Part shown: in pieces, positions 10,815-22,907 of the stretch | Layout: each line of letters starts with the position of its first letter | Position numbering within the stretch: position 1 is the first letter of the stretch | Assembly (NCBI GenBank): GCA_028564675.1 | Contig: JAOVVO010000281.1 | Coordinates: 1-64,000, forward strand | Reading direction: 5' to 3' | Source: Onchocerca lupi | Taxonomy: Eukaryota > Nematoda > Chromadorea > Rhabditida > Onchocercidae | DNA: 64,000 bases | The notes under the pieces: model-generated | Database searches by the model: none | What the model was told of the DNA's origin: nothing | The model's input: the letters and a program-made list of their open reading frames with translations, nothing else | Made by a program: the position numbers and the translations under genes

Positions 10815-12113
10815 TCCGTTCTTGTCCTTTTTTTGGAAAAAATATCTCAGAAGTCGATTGATGACAGTGCTACCACATTGTTTTCGACGCCGTGTTATGG
10901 CTCTTATTGTTGCTCAAAGTTCGTAATTTAAGGTTTAGGTTTATTTGATGCTTTATTCGGTTTTGATTTCAATTGATTTTGAAATTTCAGATGATTATTT
11001 GATATGTTTAGAAAATGAATTTAAGGCTTGAATAGTAATTATATGGGATCGATATGACAATCTCCAGGATACTTTAAAATTGGAATGGAAAACATGGAGA
11101 AAATATTGAAAATGTTAAATACTCTATGATATAGGGTATCACAAAAATTGCATGATGAATACGGGCACGATTGTAATGAGAAAGATATTTTGTAAAAACT
11201 TTTACATAAGTTTTTACATAACGCTCAAGAACTTATGAATATACAGGCTACAAATGCTGAAGCAGACTAATTTATACCCGTTAAATTTTATCTATATTTA
11301 ATATTTTTTAACAAATAAATTTACAAAAGAACACCAGCCAAAAATGCTTGCAGCAGATACGACATGGGTCATCGATGCTTGCTGCCGTGGAAGTTTTTCG
11401 TCGTGGCGGTATCCATAGGATTGATTGTAGTGTCGGGCGAACTGATAACAAGAAGGTTTTATTATTAGTAGTAATTTGTGAGCGATATAAAAGCTTATAT
11501 TTGTTAAGAAGTGGGAGTGGTTTTCATTAAACAGCAGAATGCAAAAAAGTGAATTACAGTATCCTTATGCTATGTAGAAGATTGTTGCATGAGAAAACAC
11601 ATTTTTTGTTATAAATTAGCATGCAGATGTGCATGATCATCCATGCTAAATGATTACAAATTAGATAACGGATTCATCTCTTAATATAAGAAAACGTTGA
11701 AAATTTTGCATAATGATGAATTCTTCATCTAAAAGATGCCATAAAAAAAATAATTTTATCAAATGTTCAAAATATGGATGTAGCAGGTGTTTATGATTTT
11801 AATCTGAAGGAATTTACATAACTATCCAAATAGAACAATTTTTTATAGTGTAGGTGACTTGAGATAGAAAAGTTAAAACAAATATAAAAATGAGATAATT
11901 AATGAATCATGAATCATGGAAAACATTCCGATTTTTACTTGTATAAAATTTATTTTAGTTCTCGCAACTTTCGTGAAACTTACTATGAAAGAATTGTTGC
12001 TAAACGGCCAAAACTTTTGTATCGAATTCGCTGGGCAGCATTATTCACATAATCATTTAATAAAAAAAGTAGTGCAAATCGTAAAATTTTGGTTCAGTTC
12101 AATATATAAATAA
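10815..12113 (+). pseudogene. Broken SDR copy A (exons 5-7), with an insertion
   Basis: Plus-strand remains homologous to the last three exons of the SDR gene at 2939-4924. The catalytic-site region GSYCCSK is at about 10895-10915, the segment matching exon 6 at about 11030-11200 (with stops and small indels; it ends in DEYGHDCNEKDIL), and the last exon in two pieces: LAADTTWVID-like at about 11345-11385 and VAKRPKLLYRI to the stop at about 11990-12055. Between those two pieces is about 580 bp of unrelated DNA. Notably, at the equivalent of the exon 6 donor this copy has GATATTTT/GTAAAA, a good GT donor, unlike the intact-looking gene. No upstream exons are seen in this orientation. Confidence 0.8.
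11395..11975. mobile_element. ~580-bp insertion splitting an SDR pseudogene exon
   Basis: Homology to the SDR last exon stops after GATGCTTGCT (about 11379-11388) and resumes at CTTACTATGAA (about 11976). The short string CTTRCT is present at both junctions, resembling a 6-7 bp target-site duplication. The inserted DNA contains a 60-codon open frame at its left end (11348-11530, partly SDR-derived) but no recognisable transposase and no clear terminal repeats. It could be a small non-autonomous element or simple filler from rearrangement. Confidence 0.35.
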
Positions 12114-13589
12114 CAAAATTTGATTTGGCGCTGATTCGGTTAGATCTCTGATTCTTTCTAAGCTAATTTCCAAATGATATTTAATAATTGTTGTATATTT
12201 GCAGATTCTATTTTTATTCATTTTCTTCCACTGCGCCTACAACTTTATACTATGAAATTCATAATGAATTTAAATAAATGAAATATGGAGGTCCAGACAA
12301 TCCGGAATGCTTAGTTGGTAAAAATTTCAGGCAGATTTAAAAAAAGGACATTTTGTTCCAGGGCATATTTTTTCTTCATTGATCTGAATCTTTCATTCTT
12401 TTCATCTCTCCAGGAAACTTTAGTCCAAATATATGTTGATGAAAGTTGAATTTTTTGAACTAGTTAATATGAATTTCGAGTTCATCAATTCTTCCGAGAA
12501 ATGTAAACCGTTGTATGTAATAAAGTAAATTTATTGTAAAATTAAGTTAATCTTATTCACCTTAAGGGACGAATGAAACGAATGGTGTGCGAAAAATGTA
12601 TCAACGCAGTTATTCCGATAAATTATTCATAAAGTTAAATTTTGAAAATCAGTCATAATATTATTTTATTTCTATGCCACTTAAATGTTGCTTACAAAAC
12701 ATAGATCAATGATCAATACCACTGAATCGACAAGTATTTTATTGAAGATGCAATGGTGAATTTCAGTTTTATCTAAAATTTCGGATATTTTCATTGTCAA
12801 CTTATATTCATCTTACTATTTCTGATATTGATGTCCCAAACCAGCTCATTGAGAATTTCATAAAAAAAAAGAAAGACTATATTTAATTTATCATTTGTTG
12901 ACCTTTTTCAAAAGTTTCCTTTAAAATTCAAATAAATAAAAGATTGGAACTTATATTTTTCGAAATACTTGCATCAATCGTATTATATCATAGGTATTAA
13001 CATTGCACACTTCTATTTAAACGAGTGAAACCGGGAATCATCATGAAATTGATTTTCTCATCCACCATATTATTAATCACAGCTTAAAAAAACTGGAAAA
13101 GAAACTTTTTCGCTAATTGATTGAGTAAGAAATACTTTTGTTTGGTGAAAAAAGTTCAAATTCATTTATCTTTCCTCTCTTGTATGATTCACTTTACACA
13201 TCAAAAACAATCCATATTAATATGGTTTTTGAATTCTCTGAATTCCAACCAATTATAACTTAGCTTGTCCCGATTTAACTCAGCAAGATTTGTTACAATT
13301 GATTTAACTGAATTTAATAACAGTCAGCATCAGTATTATTTATATCATTAAGTTCAATTCATTCGCTCCGAATTCTGAATAATTTAAGAAAATGATACTT
13401 CCAAAGGTAGAGTGATAAATAAATTGGATTTGATGGAATAGTATAAGTAGGAAAAGTAAAGAAATGAATTTTGTAGCGTTCATTTTTTTTTCTATGTTCC
13501 ACAATAAAGTTAATTCTCGTTGCAAAAAGAAATGAGTTTTAAACCGAATTTGTCGATGCTAAAATTGTCAATTGCACCTAATCGGAAAC
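12114..13589. other. Intergenic, nothing recognised
   Basis: AT-rich stretch between the two oppositely oriented SDR remnants. If remnant B (13.6-14.3 kb) were complete, its exons 4-7 would lie here on the minus strand; I see no NNAG or YxxxK block, so those exons are absent or unrecognisable. The minus open frame at 13340-13525 is hydrophobic but unassigned. Confidence 0.4.
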
Positions 13590-14299
13590 TGAAATTGTTT
13601 TTCTGAAGCAATTTCGACAAACATTTTGGAAGGTTGAATCCTGCCTTCATCCGTTTAATCCTTTAGGATTGCAGATAGTTGATTTTCAGAAAGTTAGTCA
13701 TGGAATTCTTCAAGCTCTTTGACATTTTGAAAATACCAGCTTATGTATTTATTCTGTTTGATAGCAAAAATTTTTTTTTTCTTTTACTTCGTCCATCCAT
13801 TCGCTATTTTATGCCTTTATAACACTCATAAATGGAATTTCTTCTTGCTTTGTTTACTCAAATTAAGTTTACAATTTGCACCAAAAATTTATCAAATGAG
13901 ACCGACAAATAACGACAATCAAGTAGCCAAAAATTTCAAACTGCCATCTTATAAAAACTATCAATTCATTCTAAAGACATCTATCATTTCTCTACCAAAT
14001 TTTGGAAATTATTTCTTTTTAAAATCTTTAATGATTTTAAGTCGGCATTTCCTTTAATGCCTTTTTTAAGCCATCAAAAAGAAACCATTTCAATCATCTC
14101 AATCATTTTCTCTGCAAAATCGCAGTGCACCACTTTCATATTCTGTAATTAATATCATTTTACTGTTAATTTTAATAATTGTTAATTTATGGCTCAATAA
14201 TTTGTAAATAACATATAGGAGTGATGCAATAAATATCAAGATAGCGAATAGCATTGTCAATATGACATCATTTCTCAACGCCTCAAAAAAACGATTCAA
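13590..14299 (-). pseudogene. Broken SDR copy B (exons 1-3)
   Basis: Minus-strand remains homologous to the first three exons of the SDR gene. Exon 1 (14299-14099) encodes a hydrophobic anchor and then LLSHKLTIIKINSKMILIT, matching the region leading into the cofactor motif, but the glycine-rich motif itself is destroyed (ILITEYESGALRF where the gene has VLITGCGSGFGRD). Exon 2 is visible at DNA level at about 13930-14010 (TTGGTAGAG, then GATGTCTTTAGAATG). Exon 3 starts near 13725 with NVKELEE and continues to about 13590 with a stop inside. With the cofactor site gone and stops present it is a pseudogene. The plus frame at 13743-14057 is a shadow. Confidence 0.75.
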
Positions 14300-15423
14300 A
14301 GTTATTTAAAAATATTTTGAAAAAGATGAAATTATCAATATATTAAAAGAGTCATAAGTGCTGCTTTTACAAAAGTGTACAGGGGATAAATTAAAATCTA
14401 TCATTATTGAGATCTTTGATATTTGACATTATGTCAGAAAAGAATATTGCATAATTAGACGGGTTAATTTTCTTCATTTCTTCTCCATTTGCATTGCAAT
14501 CTCAGTTACTTTTTTTGCAACATCTTCTTACTTGTTCTTCTCAAGTAATATTTTCTAGTAAAAATTTAAAATTCATTTTTGATCTTTAAGCAATTCTTCA
14601 TCATTTTTGCATAGACAAAGCAGTAATATACTCAAATTAAATATTGGTTTGATAAATAATGAAGAAAAAATGATATAATTTCTTTTTCAATGAGATATAA
14701 AAATTTCTTTTAGTAAATATTTTAAACTTTTGATCATTCTTTAGATTAATGAAGGCAAATTCTCAATGAAACCCGACAGTTTCACTCGAAAATCATTTTA
14801 AGTTTTAAGCATCTTCAACATTAGATTACTATGAAACAGACAAAAATTCATGTGACAAATTAATTTTATGCTCAGCTGGATTATTGTTGCAGTATCAAAT
14901 GATTGTTTTGCAAACATCGTCTTTAAAAATTCTTAAAATTTCTACAGTAGTAACTTAGAATTAAAGTTGGAAATAATCATTCAAATGGAGACGGGGAGAA
15001 ATAAAAAATCTTTTTCAAGTTATATTTTTTAAGTAACATTCATATTTTGCAACTTATTTTCCATTTATTGCTATGTTTAAATAATCAGATTCTCCAAAAA
15101 AAAAAAAAAAAAAAAAAAGAAAAAAAGAAAAAAAAAGATATTCAGATTTTGTTCATTTAAACGAATTAATACAATACCAGACTAAGATTTTTTTACTCCA
15201 ACAATTAAAATCGCAAAAAAAAAAACTGTAAACACAAAAGAAACTTATTGTTTATTAAAAATCTAATTTTGCCCATATAAAATATAATTTATTTATTCTC
15301 ATCATGAGCTTTTCAAAAAAAAAAAAGCTATATGAAAATGAGCCATAAAATTTCTTTTGATCACTTCCATCCACATATATATTATATCTAATTTTTTGCT
15401 AAGATCATCTTTTCCAAACTATT
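14300..15423. other. Intergenic, poly-A and AT-rich
   Basis: No coding signal. It contains a long A tract with interspersed G (about 15096-15137) and further short A runs. Nothing else recognised. Confidence 0.5.
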
Positions 15424-15958
15424 CTATCTTATCTTACGATTCTTTTCCTGCTTCATCATTTTATCAACCAAAAATAATAAACAGTAGCTGCTAGCAATTG
15501 AAAGCAACCGGACATAAAGTTGAATCAAACTCAAACAAAGAAACGAAAAAAATAGCAAAATTGAAATGGAAGAAGAAATGTCATACCAAATGGCTCCAAT
15601 AGTAAGTCGTGAAAAATTGATCAATCGATCGATCTTATTATCCTTTCTTTTGTTTTCAGCTAGCAGAGAATTAATCGATGACAAAGTTTCATATGTGCAT
15701 CCATGAAAATTTTTGAATTTGTTAAACGAATACATCGACGTGATTTCGTATGCATCGATAATACGAAGACACTTCCATTGATTCATAAATTAAATGTAAT
15801 TCCAGTACTCGATTTATAACGTCAGTAGCGATCATAAGCATATCTAAAAAAATATAAAAATGTTTCTCTGTCAGTGGAAATCGGCAATGATCATAGGTAT
15901 TCTCAAAATGTGGGACTAAAAAATATTTGAATAATGAAAAACTATTAATGCAGAACAA
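15424..15958 (-). CDS. Unrecognised putative membrane protein or fragment, frame-broken
   Basis: Two overlapping minus frames: 15958-15722 (78 codons) and 15786-15424 (120 codons). The second has a soluble N-terminal half rich in charged residues (NSLLAENKRKDNKIDRL) and a C-terminal half with one or two hydrophobic segments (ISILLFFSFLCLSLIQLYV). The first frame, read from a TTTTTTTAG acceptor near 15845, looks coding-like (DMLMIATDVINRVLELHLIY) but shifts frame relative to the second around 15740-15780. The pair may be one gene with an unrecognised intron, or a decayed gene. I do not recognise a family. Confidence 0.3.
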
Positions 15959-16954
15959 TTTTTTGGAATTTTCTAAATATTCAATAACAAAGTCGAAATG
16001 ATCAAAAATCTAGTTTCTTCTCTTGAGATATATTTTTTACTTAATTATAAATCACATTTCTACGATCCGCAAGGAACTACTGCTAAATGAGGTATCAGTC
16101 GAATAAATTTCAATTAATAAATTCGAAAAGACAGAAATAATCATGAAATTTGGACAAAAATAGGTTCAGCATTAAAAAAGAAATATGAAATTTCTGATTC
16201 AACTCTTGTAAATTTAATGAATATCGTTTGTTTCATGAACTATAGCATGCTGCATGCTTTAAATGCTTTCTGATCAATCATTTTTGAAAGTAGCGAATGC
16301 AGTAAATCAATGAATGAGCAAATCAATAACCGCTAATGCAGTAACTTTTTGAAAATTAAATTACTCATTACATTCTTCAATTAAAAAACTTTTTTCAACC
16401 ATCATTTTTTACACTGATAGTAAACGTTAAATGTTTCACAAAAACTTGTTCGTTTCATTCATTTCTCATCTCTTACTTGATATCTTTTGTATGTTTTCAC
16501 CTTGAGAAACATTCCCATGTAAAATGAAATTATTTGCGTGATCTTTACAACGAAATAATTTATGAAAACAAATTTCATTTCATATCGAAGTAGTCGTATT
16601 GTTTCTAAAATAAACATAGAAAAAAAAAAACGCAAAAACGTAGAAAAAACATAACGTAAAGTTTTTTTATTATATTGAAATTATTGCATTGTTACAAACT
16701 TTCGCTATGTCCCCATCAATATCTTTCCAATCAGAGATGTACTTTTCATGGTTACTTTTTAGTGGTAATTCATAAAATTTCAAGATTATTTCAGAAGAAA
16801 TTAATTTCCACTTTCTCGAAAAATTTGTTTTCTTAAATATGATTTTTTTTCAAAATTGCACGTCGCAGAATAATATTTGGCGCCAGTATCAATGGCGCGA
16901 AAGCCATTCTATGTGTTTTGCACGTAGGATCATTTTTCCTCGACTTTATATTTC
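15959..16954. other. Intergenic, nothing recognised
   Basis: AT-rich sequence without open frames or repeats worth listing. A slightly less AT-rich patch near 16860-16950 precedes the repeat-bearing frame at 16955. Confidence 0.5.
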
Positions 16955-17311
16955 TTGCGAACATTAGGCCTTTTTAACGAGTCCTCGAGAAATAATTCTG
17001 TAGTTACTCGAAATATTCCAGAATCGGACTCTGAAATTACTTTAGAAATTCAGAAGCCGGGCACTGCAACTACTTTAGATGTTCTGAAACGCAATTATTC
17101 GGATATTCCGGAACGATTAATTATTTTAGATATTCCGGAACGCAATTACCTTGGATATTGCAATTGCTTTGGATATTCTGAAACCAGACGACATATTCGA
17201 TGCCTCATTTATTTCCTTCAAAAAAGAAAAGAATTGGACTTTCACTTTCGAAATATTGGGAGGATGAATCAACACTGTGAAGAAAAGTGCATTACAAATT
17301 TCAAAAAGTGA
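16955..17311 (+). CDS. Hypothetical 118-codon frame containing a ~30-bp repeat
   Basis: Uninterrupted plus frame from ATG 16955. Residues about 15-75 are built on a repeat whose clearest unit encodes LDIPERNY (DNA GATATTCCGGAACGCAATTA), seen in variants with IPES, IPER and VLKR. There is no signal peptide, no membrane segment and no known domain. The frame may stay open only because the repeat unit lacks stops, since several units approximate a multiple of three bases. No supporting splice sites or neighbours. Real gene or repeat-driven frame cannot be separated here. Confidence 0.25.
   Translation: MRTLGLFNESSRNNSVVTRNIPESDSEITLEIQKPGTATTLDVLKRNYSDIPERLIILDIPERNYLGYCNCFGYSETRRHIRCLIYFLQKRKELDFHFRNIGRMNQHCEEKCITNFKK
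17000..17195 (+). repeat. Degenerate ~30-bp minisatellite
   Basis: About six diverged units built on (A/T)TTACTTTAGATATTCCGGAACGCA. The most similar units lie at 17070-17185, where GATATTCCGGAACG occurs twice. It overlaps the hypothetical frame at 16955-17311 and is less AT-rich than its surroundings. Confidence 0.6.
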
Positions 17312-20300
17312 ATTATAAGTTTGATTAAGATTTTGCTTCAGGCTGTTACGAAATTAAGCATGGTTCATTACCGTTTTGAATCGATATTCCCTATAAGCAT
17401 ATATGTCCAATGATTGATCCTACAAGTCAAATTAATAACTTTGAATTTTGAAATGAATGATTTGTTTTGTCTCCAATTCGTAACTTTTTACACTGATGAG
17501 ATTTAGCTGAATATTCTACTCCTTTTCTAAAATTTCAATTACTGACTGAAAAAAAAAAAAAAATAAATCGATCATAAAAAAGACATTTCTACACTTTTTT
17601 TTTTTTGACTAATTTCATGTACTTTTTGTTTGGAATTTAATTTAAAAAAAAACGATAGTATTCCTTATTTGTGTAGCAATTTTTCGATGAATGATAAAAG
17701 AATTATTAAAAATTACTGTGAAACTATTATTTAAATTCTCGTCATCGATAATATTAGTATTAGCATTTTATGCAGAATATGATGCAAACAATTGATAATA
17801 ATCCGATTTGTTTTATTGCAATCATTTACAAAAAGAGAGAAAGCAAATAAACACCTAAATAGAAATGCAGGCATATCACATTGATAACAAAAGAAATTGA
17901 ACTGATAAAAGTCATTTTCTATGCGTTACTTTGCTTTCTAGTTGCAGTATTCAAAACTGATAAGAATAACACTAATGTTAGTATTTTAGCAAAAAATGAT
18001 AAAGCATAATGGATTTTGGGAATGCTCTAAAAAGATTAAAGATCATCGTTCACTTTAAAAAGCTGATGATGATGATGATGATGATGATGACCTTGACAAT
18101 GCTTACAATGAAGTTTATTGGAATTTCGGATTTTTGAATACGACGCGAGGGTAAATGAAGGAATCCTTTTCCCTTTTGTCCCTTTTCTTTCATATTATCA
18201 CAGCCATGACAACACAGCGATGCATTTTAGCCAGGATCGATAGACTGAGAAGGAAGCATATGGCTAGAGCAATTCCACTTACACTTGTAGATGGATAAAT
18301 AAATGGCATTACTATACTATGCCTTTCGTATCTCTTAAGCTTACTCTTTTTCTATATCATCAAGTTGTCGCTAGTAATTTTAATTTCAACGAATATTTTC
18401 AATTTCAGATTGCCTTACTTATACTTTGGAAAATTGAAATAGTAAAAAATTGATTTTACAAAAGTTTTATTAGAAACAGCTTTGAATATATAAGCATTTT
18501 TGCTATAAAGTGATTGTCAAAAGTTGAAATGGAAATTTCGCTTCGTCAATATTTATTATCAATAAATGAAGCAAAAAAGTTTTCGAATGGCAAATGATAA
18601 AATGATTAGCATTTTAGCGATAATAGAATGAATTTTCATAATTGATATTAGACATTAATATTCGGAAATGACGAATTTCATGCGATATTCGTATCTTACT
18701 GTATAGTGATTCATAATTTCATCTATTCTTGCTACTTGCTTATCTGTAAAATTTTTATGAAAAATGTCTTTCTGATTACTCATTCATTAAAAATTTACAA
18801 GTATTAATTTATTCAAAATATGTCCCCCTTTTTTTTTTTTTATTTTACTTATCTTCATTCTCATTCGAAATTTTATTTTTAACTCCTCTATTCCATTTTT
18901 TTTTTTTTTTTTTTTTTTGGTTAACTTTTCTATTCAAAAAACAGTTCGTCAAATTTTAAAAATTGTTGACGGTATAATATAAAGATATGATTCGCAACAC
19001 CTTATTTTTATATTCATATATTTTTTTTTTCAGTTATTTACGTCGAGCCATAAAGTAAATCTATAAAATTCACATCTTTTATGTCATTAATAAACTTAAT
19101 TATTCAAATGTTATCAGCATTGCTAAGACATACTTCATTGTGAAGAAATGTAGCTAACGATTATGCAAGTAGGTATAATTGATGAATATGCAAATAAGTT
19201 AATAAATTAAGTGATAGAATTATTCACTGAACACATTCTCTCGCATTTCATATATTTCGTTGGAGGTCATGGAATATCGATATTGTTTATTAGCTTCAAT
19301 TTATAATAATTCATTTTTCATCATCGCTTTTCTTTATGCATTTTACGTTATTTATTATTATTGTAAATTTACTTTGATCCGTTAAAAAATTAGAATGTAT
19401 TGATTTTTCCGGAAATTTTATGCATCAAATAAACCGAGAAAATTTTATATCGGCTAAGGCACAGCAAACTATTTGCAGCATGATAGGTTTCAACTGATTC
19501 AATTTTTAGGATATCTTAGATAATTGAATCTTTGAAAAATATTTGAAATAACTATAGGAAGGAATTATATTCAATTATTTTAAGTTTTATATTTTCATCA
19601 GTTTTATATCTTCACCAAAAGTATTATGAATAATCATAATCATCGGCAGTCATCTTCCTATCAATAGCAAAATAACTTTCACATTTATGATTGAACAATC
19701 TTATTTACAAAAAGTTAGATCACTTCGCTTTTCATTTAGCCATTTCCTTTGATAAATACTGGATGGTGATTGCATATCAAATAGTTTTTTCTAGAACTTG
19801 AAGAATAAGAAAGAGAAGGATGAAGAAATAACCATTTATTTCAAAATTTATATTTTCATCAAGTTTGCTTTCGATTTTTCTTCCGGAAATTCATTGATTA
19901 TTTGTTTTATCAATAAAGCTACGATTCAATTTTGTTCTTCATAATAAAAAAAAAAAATTACATTCTTAAAGAGGAATTGTGCTTTTTTTCTGTTTCCAAT
20001 TTTAAAAAAGAAGAGACTAAATATTTCATGTCCTTCAGGAATTTTTTTTCTAATTTTTTTCCATTCACTTTTTCTATTTTTCCCATTCATTAACTTAATA
20101 CTTTATAATTATTGCGATACATGAACATTATTCATTTTCAAAAATCAAAGTGAACATCAATCAAGATTTTGCAGTCATTAGCTCTTTCTATCGTTTTTAT
20201 TTCTTGCCCATCAGTTTTGGAAGAAGATTGTAAAAAAATAAAAATCTGGATGAATTGATGGATTAACATTAATCTAATTTTGAAACCCCTGATTAATTCA

Positions 20301-21079
20301 ACGTATCATTATCATCTATAAAACTTGATAGCTTATTTATCTATGAACATCATCTGTCATCTTTTTGCTTATTGCTGCTATTGTTAAATGTAAAAACAAC
20401 TCACCGGATCACTGATCAATCTTGAAATGAGGAATGGAAAATCATTTTTCTTTTTTACTTCAATCAGTTGTTTACAAATGATGAAAGAAGTGTGTAAGCT
20501 CGAAGAAATGATAGATAGACGATAAAGAATCAATTTATGAAGTAATCAAGCTTCATTCATGAATTATTAGCTAAACTTCGGAACTTTACTGATAATATTT
20601 TCGAATCATTTCAGCAATGTCTAGGTTGTTGTTTTTCCCTTACCATTCATTTTTTTCATTCATTTTCTGATATTTTCTTCCATTCGTCTTTGTTTCCTCT
20701 TCAATTTTTTTTTTTTTCTTTTTTTTTGTCGTTTCCATAGCAGCAGCAATACGGAGGTGGAAATATGACTAAAAAAAGTCCACCGAATTTCATCATTCAA
20801 CCATCATTTTCTATTTATCGAATTGCAGAATGACTTTCTATTGTTCAAGTGCTAATTTTCTAGTATATTTCTATTTTCCGGTTAATCCTAGCTTCAGTAA
20901 TTTCAAACAGATATGATGATGATAGAAAGTTAAGAGAAGATAACGAAATGTAATGGGCTATTTTCTTCACGAAATATTGTGAAATCATGTTTTTTTTTTG
21001 TTTAGATTAATTTCCATGATATACCGTGTCTACTGAGAAAAGATATCAAAAACAATGGTAACAAACTTTAAGCAAGATC
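17312..21079. other. Long intergenic stretch with simple repeats
   Basis: No gene supported. It contains a (GAT)9 microsatellite at 18064-18090, a T tract at 18896-18918 and several shorter T or A runs. Two short stretches have more coding-like composition: 18150-18310 (open on both strands; the minus strand encodes a hydrophobic segment) and 20747-20840 (after a TTTCCATAG acceptor-like site, 30 open codons starting QQQYGGGNMTKK). Neither connects to a recognisable gene. Confidence 0.45.
18064..18090. repeat. (GAT)9 microsatellite
   Basis: Nine uninterrupted GAT/TGA trinucleotides at the left border of a less AT-rich patch. It is not inside a recognised gene. Confidence 0.9.
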
Positions 21080-21725
21080 TTTCAAGAGATAATTATGTGA
21101 TTTTTTAGATTTTTCACGTTACTTTACATTTTTAAAGTGAGAATTATTCATTAGCTGAAAATTTCAAAATGGGAATCGTTCATGATTAAAAATTTTTTCA
21201 AATGGAAAATTACGATAAGTTGATGATTGCATGATAAGATATCATGCAGGAAAATAATTACGTGATATTTTAATCTTTTCCATTGCTTTATGTTAAAGTT
21301 GGAATTATCTGATAATTCAAATTTTGCGAAGAATGAGAATAATTTTACAATTGAGTAGTATTTTCAAGATATAATTAAAAGGTTTTTTCTTTTCTTTTTT
21401 TTTTTCTATAGTTCTTTCCGTTACTTTAATGAAAATGGAAATTATTCATTAATTGAAATTTTGCGAACAAAAAATTGATGGTTGCGCGATATTTCAGGGC
21501 ATAATTATATGATTTCTTTAGTCCTTTCAATTGCTTTATGTTAGGATGGGAATTATTCAGTAATTAAAACCTTGCATACGGAAGATTATTATAATTTTTA
21601 CAATTGAGTAGTATGTTCAAGGTATAATTACATGATTTTTTAGTCCTTCCCATTTGCTTTACTTTGTAAGTGGAAATTACTCATTAATTGAAACTTTACA
21701 GATGAAAAATTATGGCAGTTTGACA
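21080..21725. repeat. Diverged ~120-130-bp tandem repeat, about 5 copies
   Basis: Successive units share, in order, ATAATTAYRTGATTTTTTAG, then a YYTTTCCRTTRCTTTA box, a GTGGGAATTATTCATTAATT box, AAATTTTGCGAA and AATTTTACAATTGAGTAGTAT. The unit-start motif occurs near 21092, 21257, 21372, 21500 and 21626, giving spacings of about 115-165 bp. Copies differ from each other by roughly 15-30 percent by eye, so this is an old array. There is no coding potential. Confidence 0.8.
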
Positions 21726-22905
21726 GTTAGGTAACGGTAATGATATTAATGGATTGTTTTTTATGAAATGGAATTTGATGAATCTGCATGCGTCGAACTT
21801 CTTCGAAAAAAAAAAAAAATTAGCAAGAATATAGACATAACAACTCTTTGATGTATCATTCATTCGTCATCGATCGATTTATGCAAATGAGTGATGCCAG
21901 ACTGAATCGATGGTTTTTTTTTTTTTTTTTGAAATGGATGATATAAATGAATTGGTAGGAAGCAGTGATGATGCTTTTACTAACTACTTTTGGTGATGAA
22001 TAGTTTTTTGAATGAAATGAAGAAAAAACTGATGTTTTTTTTTTTTCACGGAAAGGTTATGACAGGCAAGTTTTAGTAATAATATTATCATTATTTGAAA
22101 GATAGAAAAAGATTAGCGATAGTTATCAGTTATCAGTAATCGAGAGAACATATTGAGAGAACATAAGAGAACGAAAATTAACGTTTTAACAAAAATGGAA
22201 GAGGGACGTACTAGAAATGATAATGAATTGCTTTTGCTTTTATTTCTACTAAATGTAAAATTTTTTGATGGAAGCAGCCGGGAGGAGTGGGAAAAAAAAG
22301 TAAAAATTGTTTGAACTATCGATGTGCAAACATTAGAATTGCTAGTGTACAAATAAGCAAATCGTTTTTTCCACTTTTTTTTTATCACCAATTTTTCAAA
22401 TATGATAACTTGATATTATGCTTCTCTTCATTTTCTGTAAAATTATATTCATTTTTTAATCTCTAATATTTATCCTTTATTACCGAACAGAATTAGTTAT
22501 GTATAGCAATAAATAAATGTTGTTCTTTAAGTGAAATTCAATAAATTGAATTACAAGTAATCCTAAGCAATACTTTTTGTTTTGTTGAATTCAGAACTTT
22601 ATTGAAATTTTGTCAAATCTCATCTTTTATCCATAGAAAAATCATTTGTCATATCTCTTTATTTGTAAAAAATTTACATTGTTTATACTATCATATTCAC
22701 AGGAAGCAATTCTATTATATTTTTTGATAAAAGTACGGTATCGTAATAATATATTCGTGTGGAATATAAACAAAACTATGCTCTTTTCATATTCTATTCA
22801 GATTAGAATATGTTGGAAACGAAATATTTTTGAAGAATAATATTAAATGAAAACTAAATACCTTTTTTTTGTTTCGATCCTTTTTATGAAATTATTTCAC
22901 TATTT
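21726..22905. other. Intergenic, nothing recognised
   Basis: AT-rich with several T runs. Open frames at 22113-22391 (minus) and 22646-22840 (plus) have low-complexity composition and no domain or splice context. Confidence 0.5.
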
Positions 22906-22907
22906 AA

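Noticed and set aside
13743..14057. 104-codon plus frame
   Set aside because: It overlaps the minus-strand SDR remnant (exon 2 homology at 13930-14010) and has low-complexity hydrophobic content.
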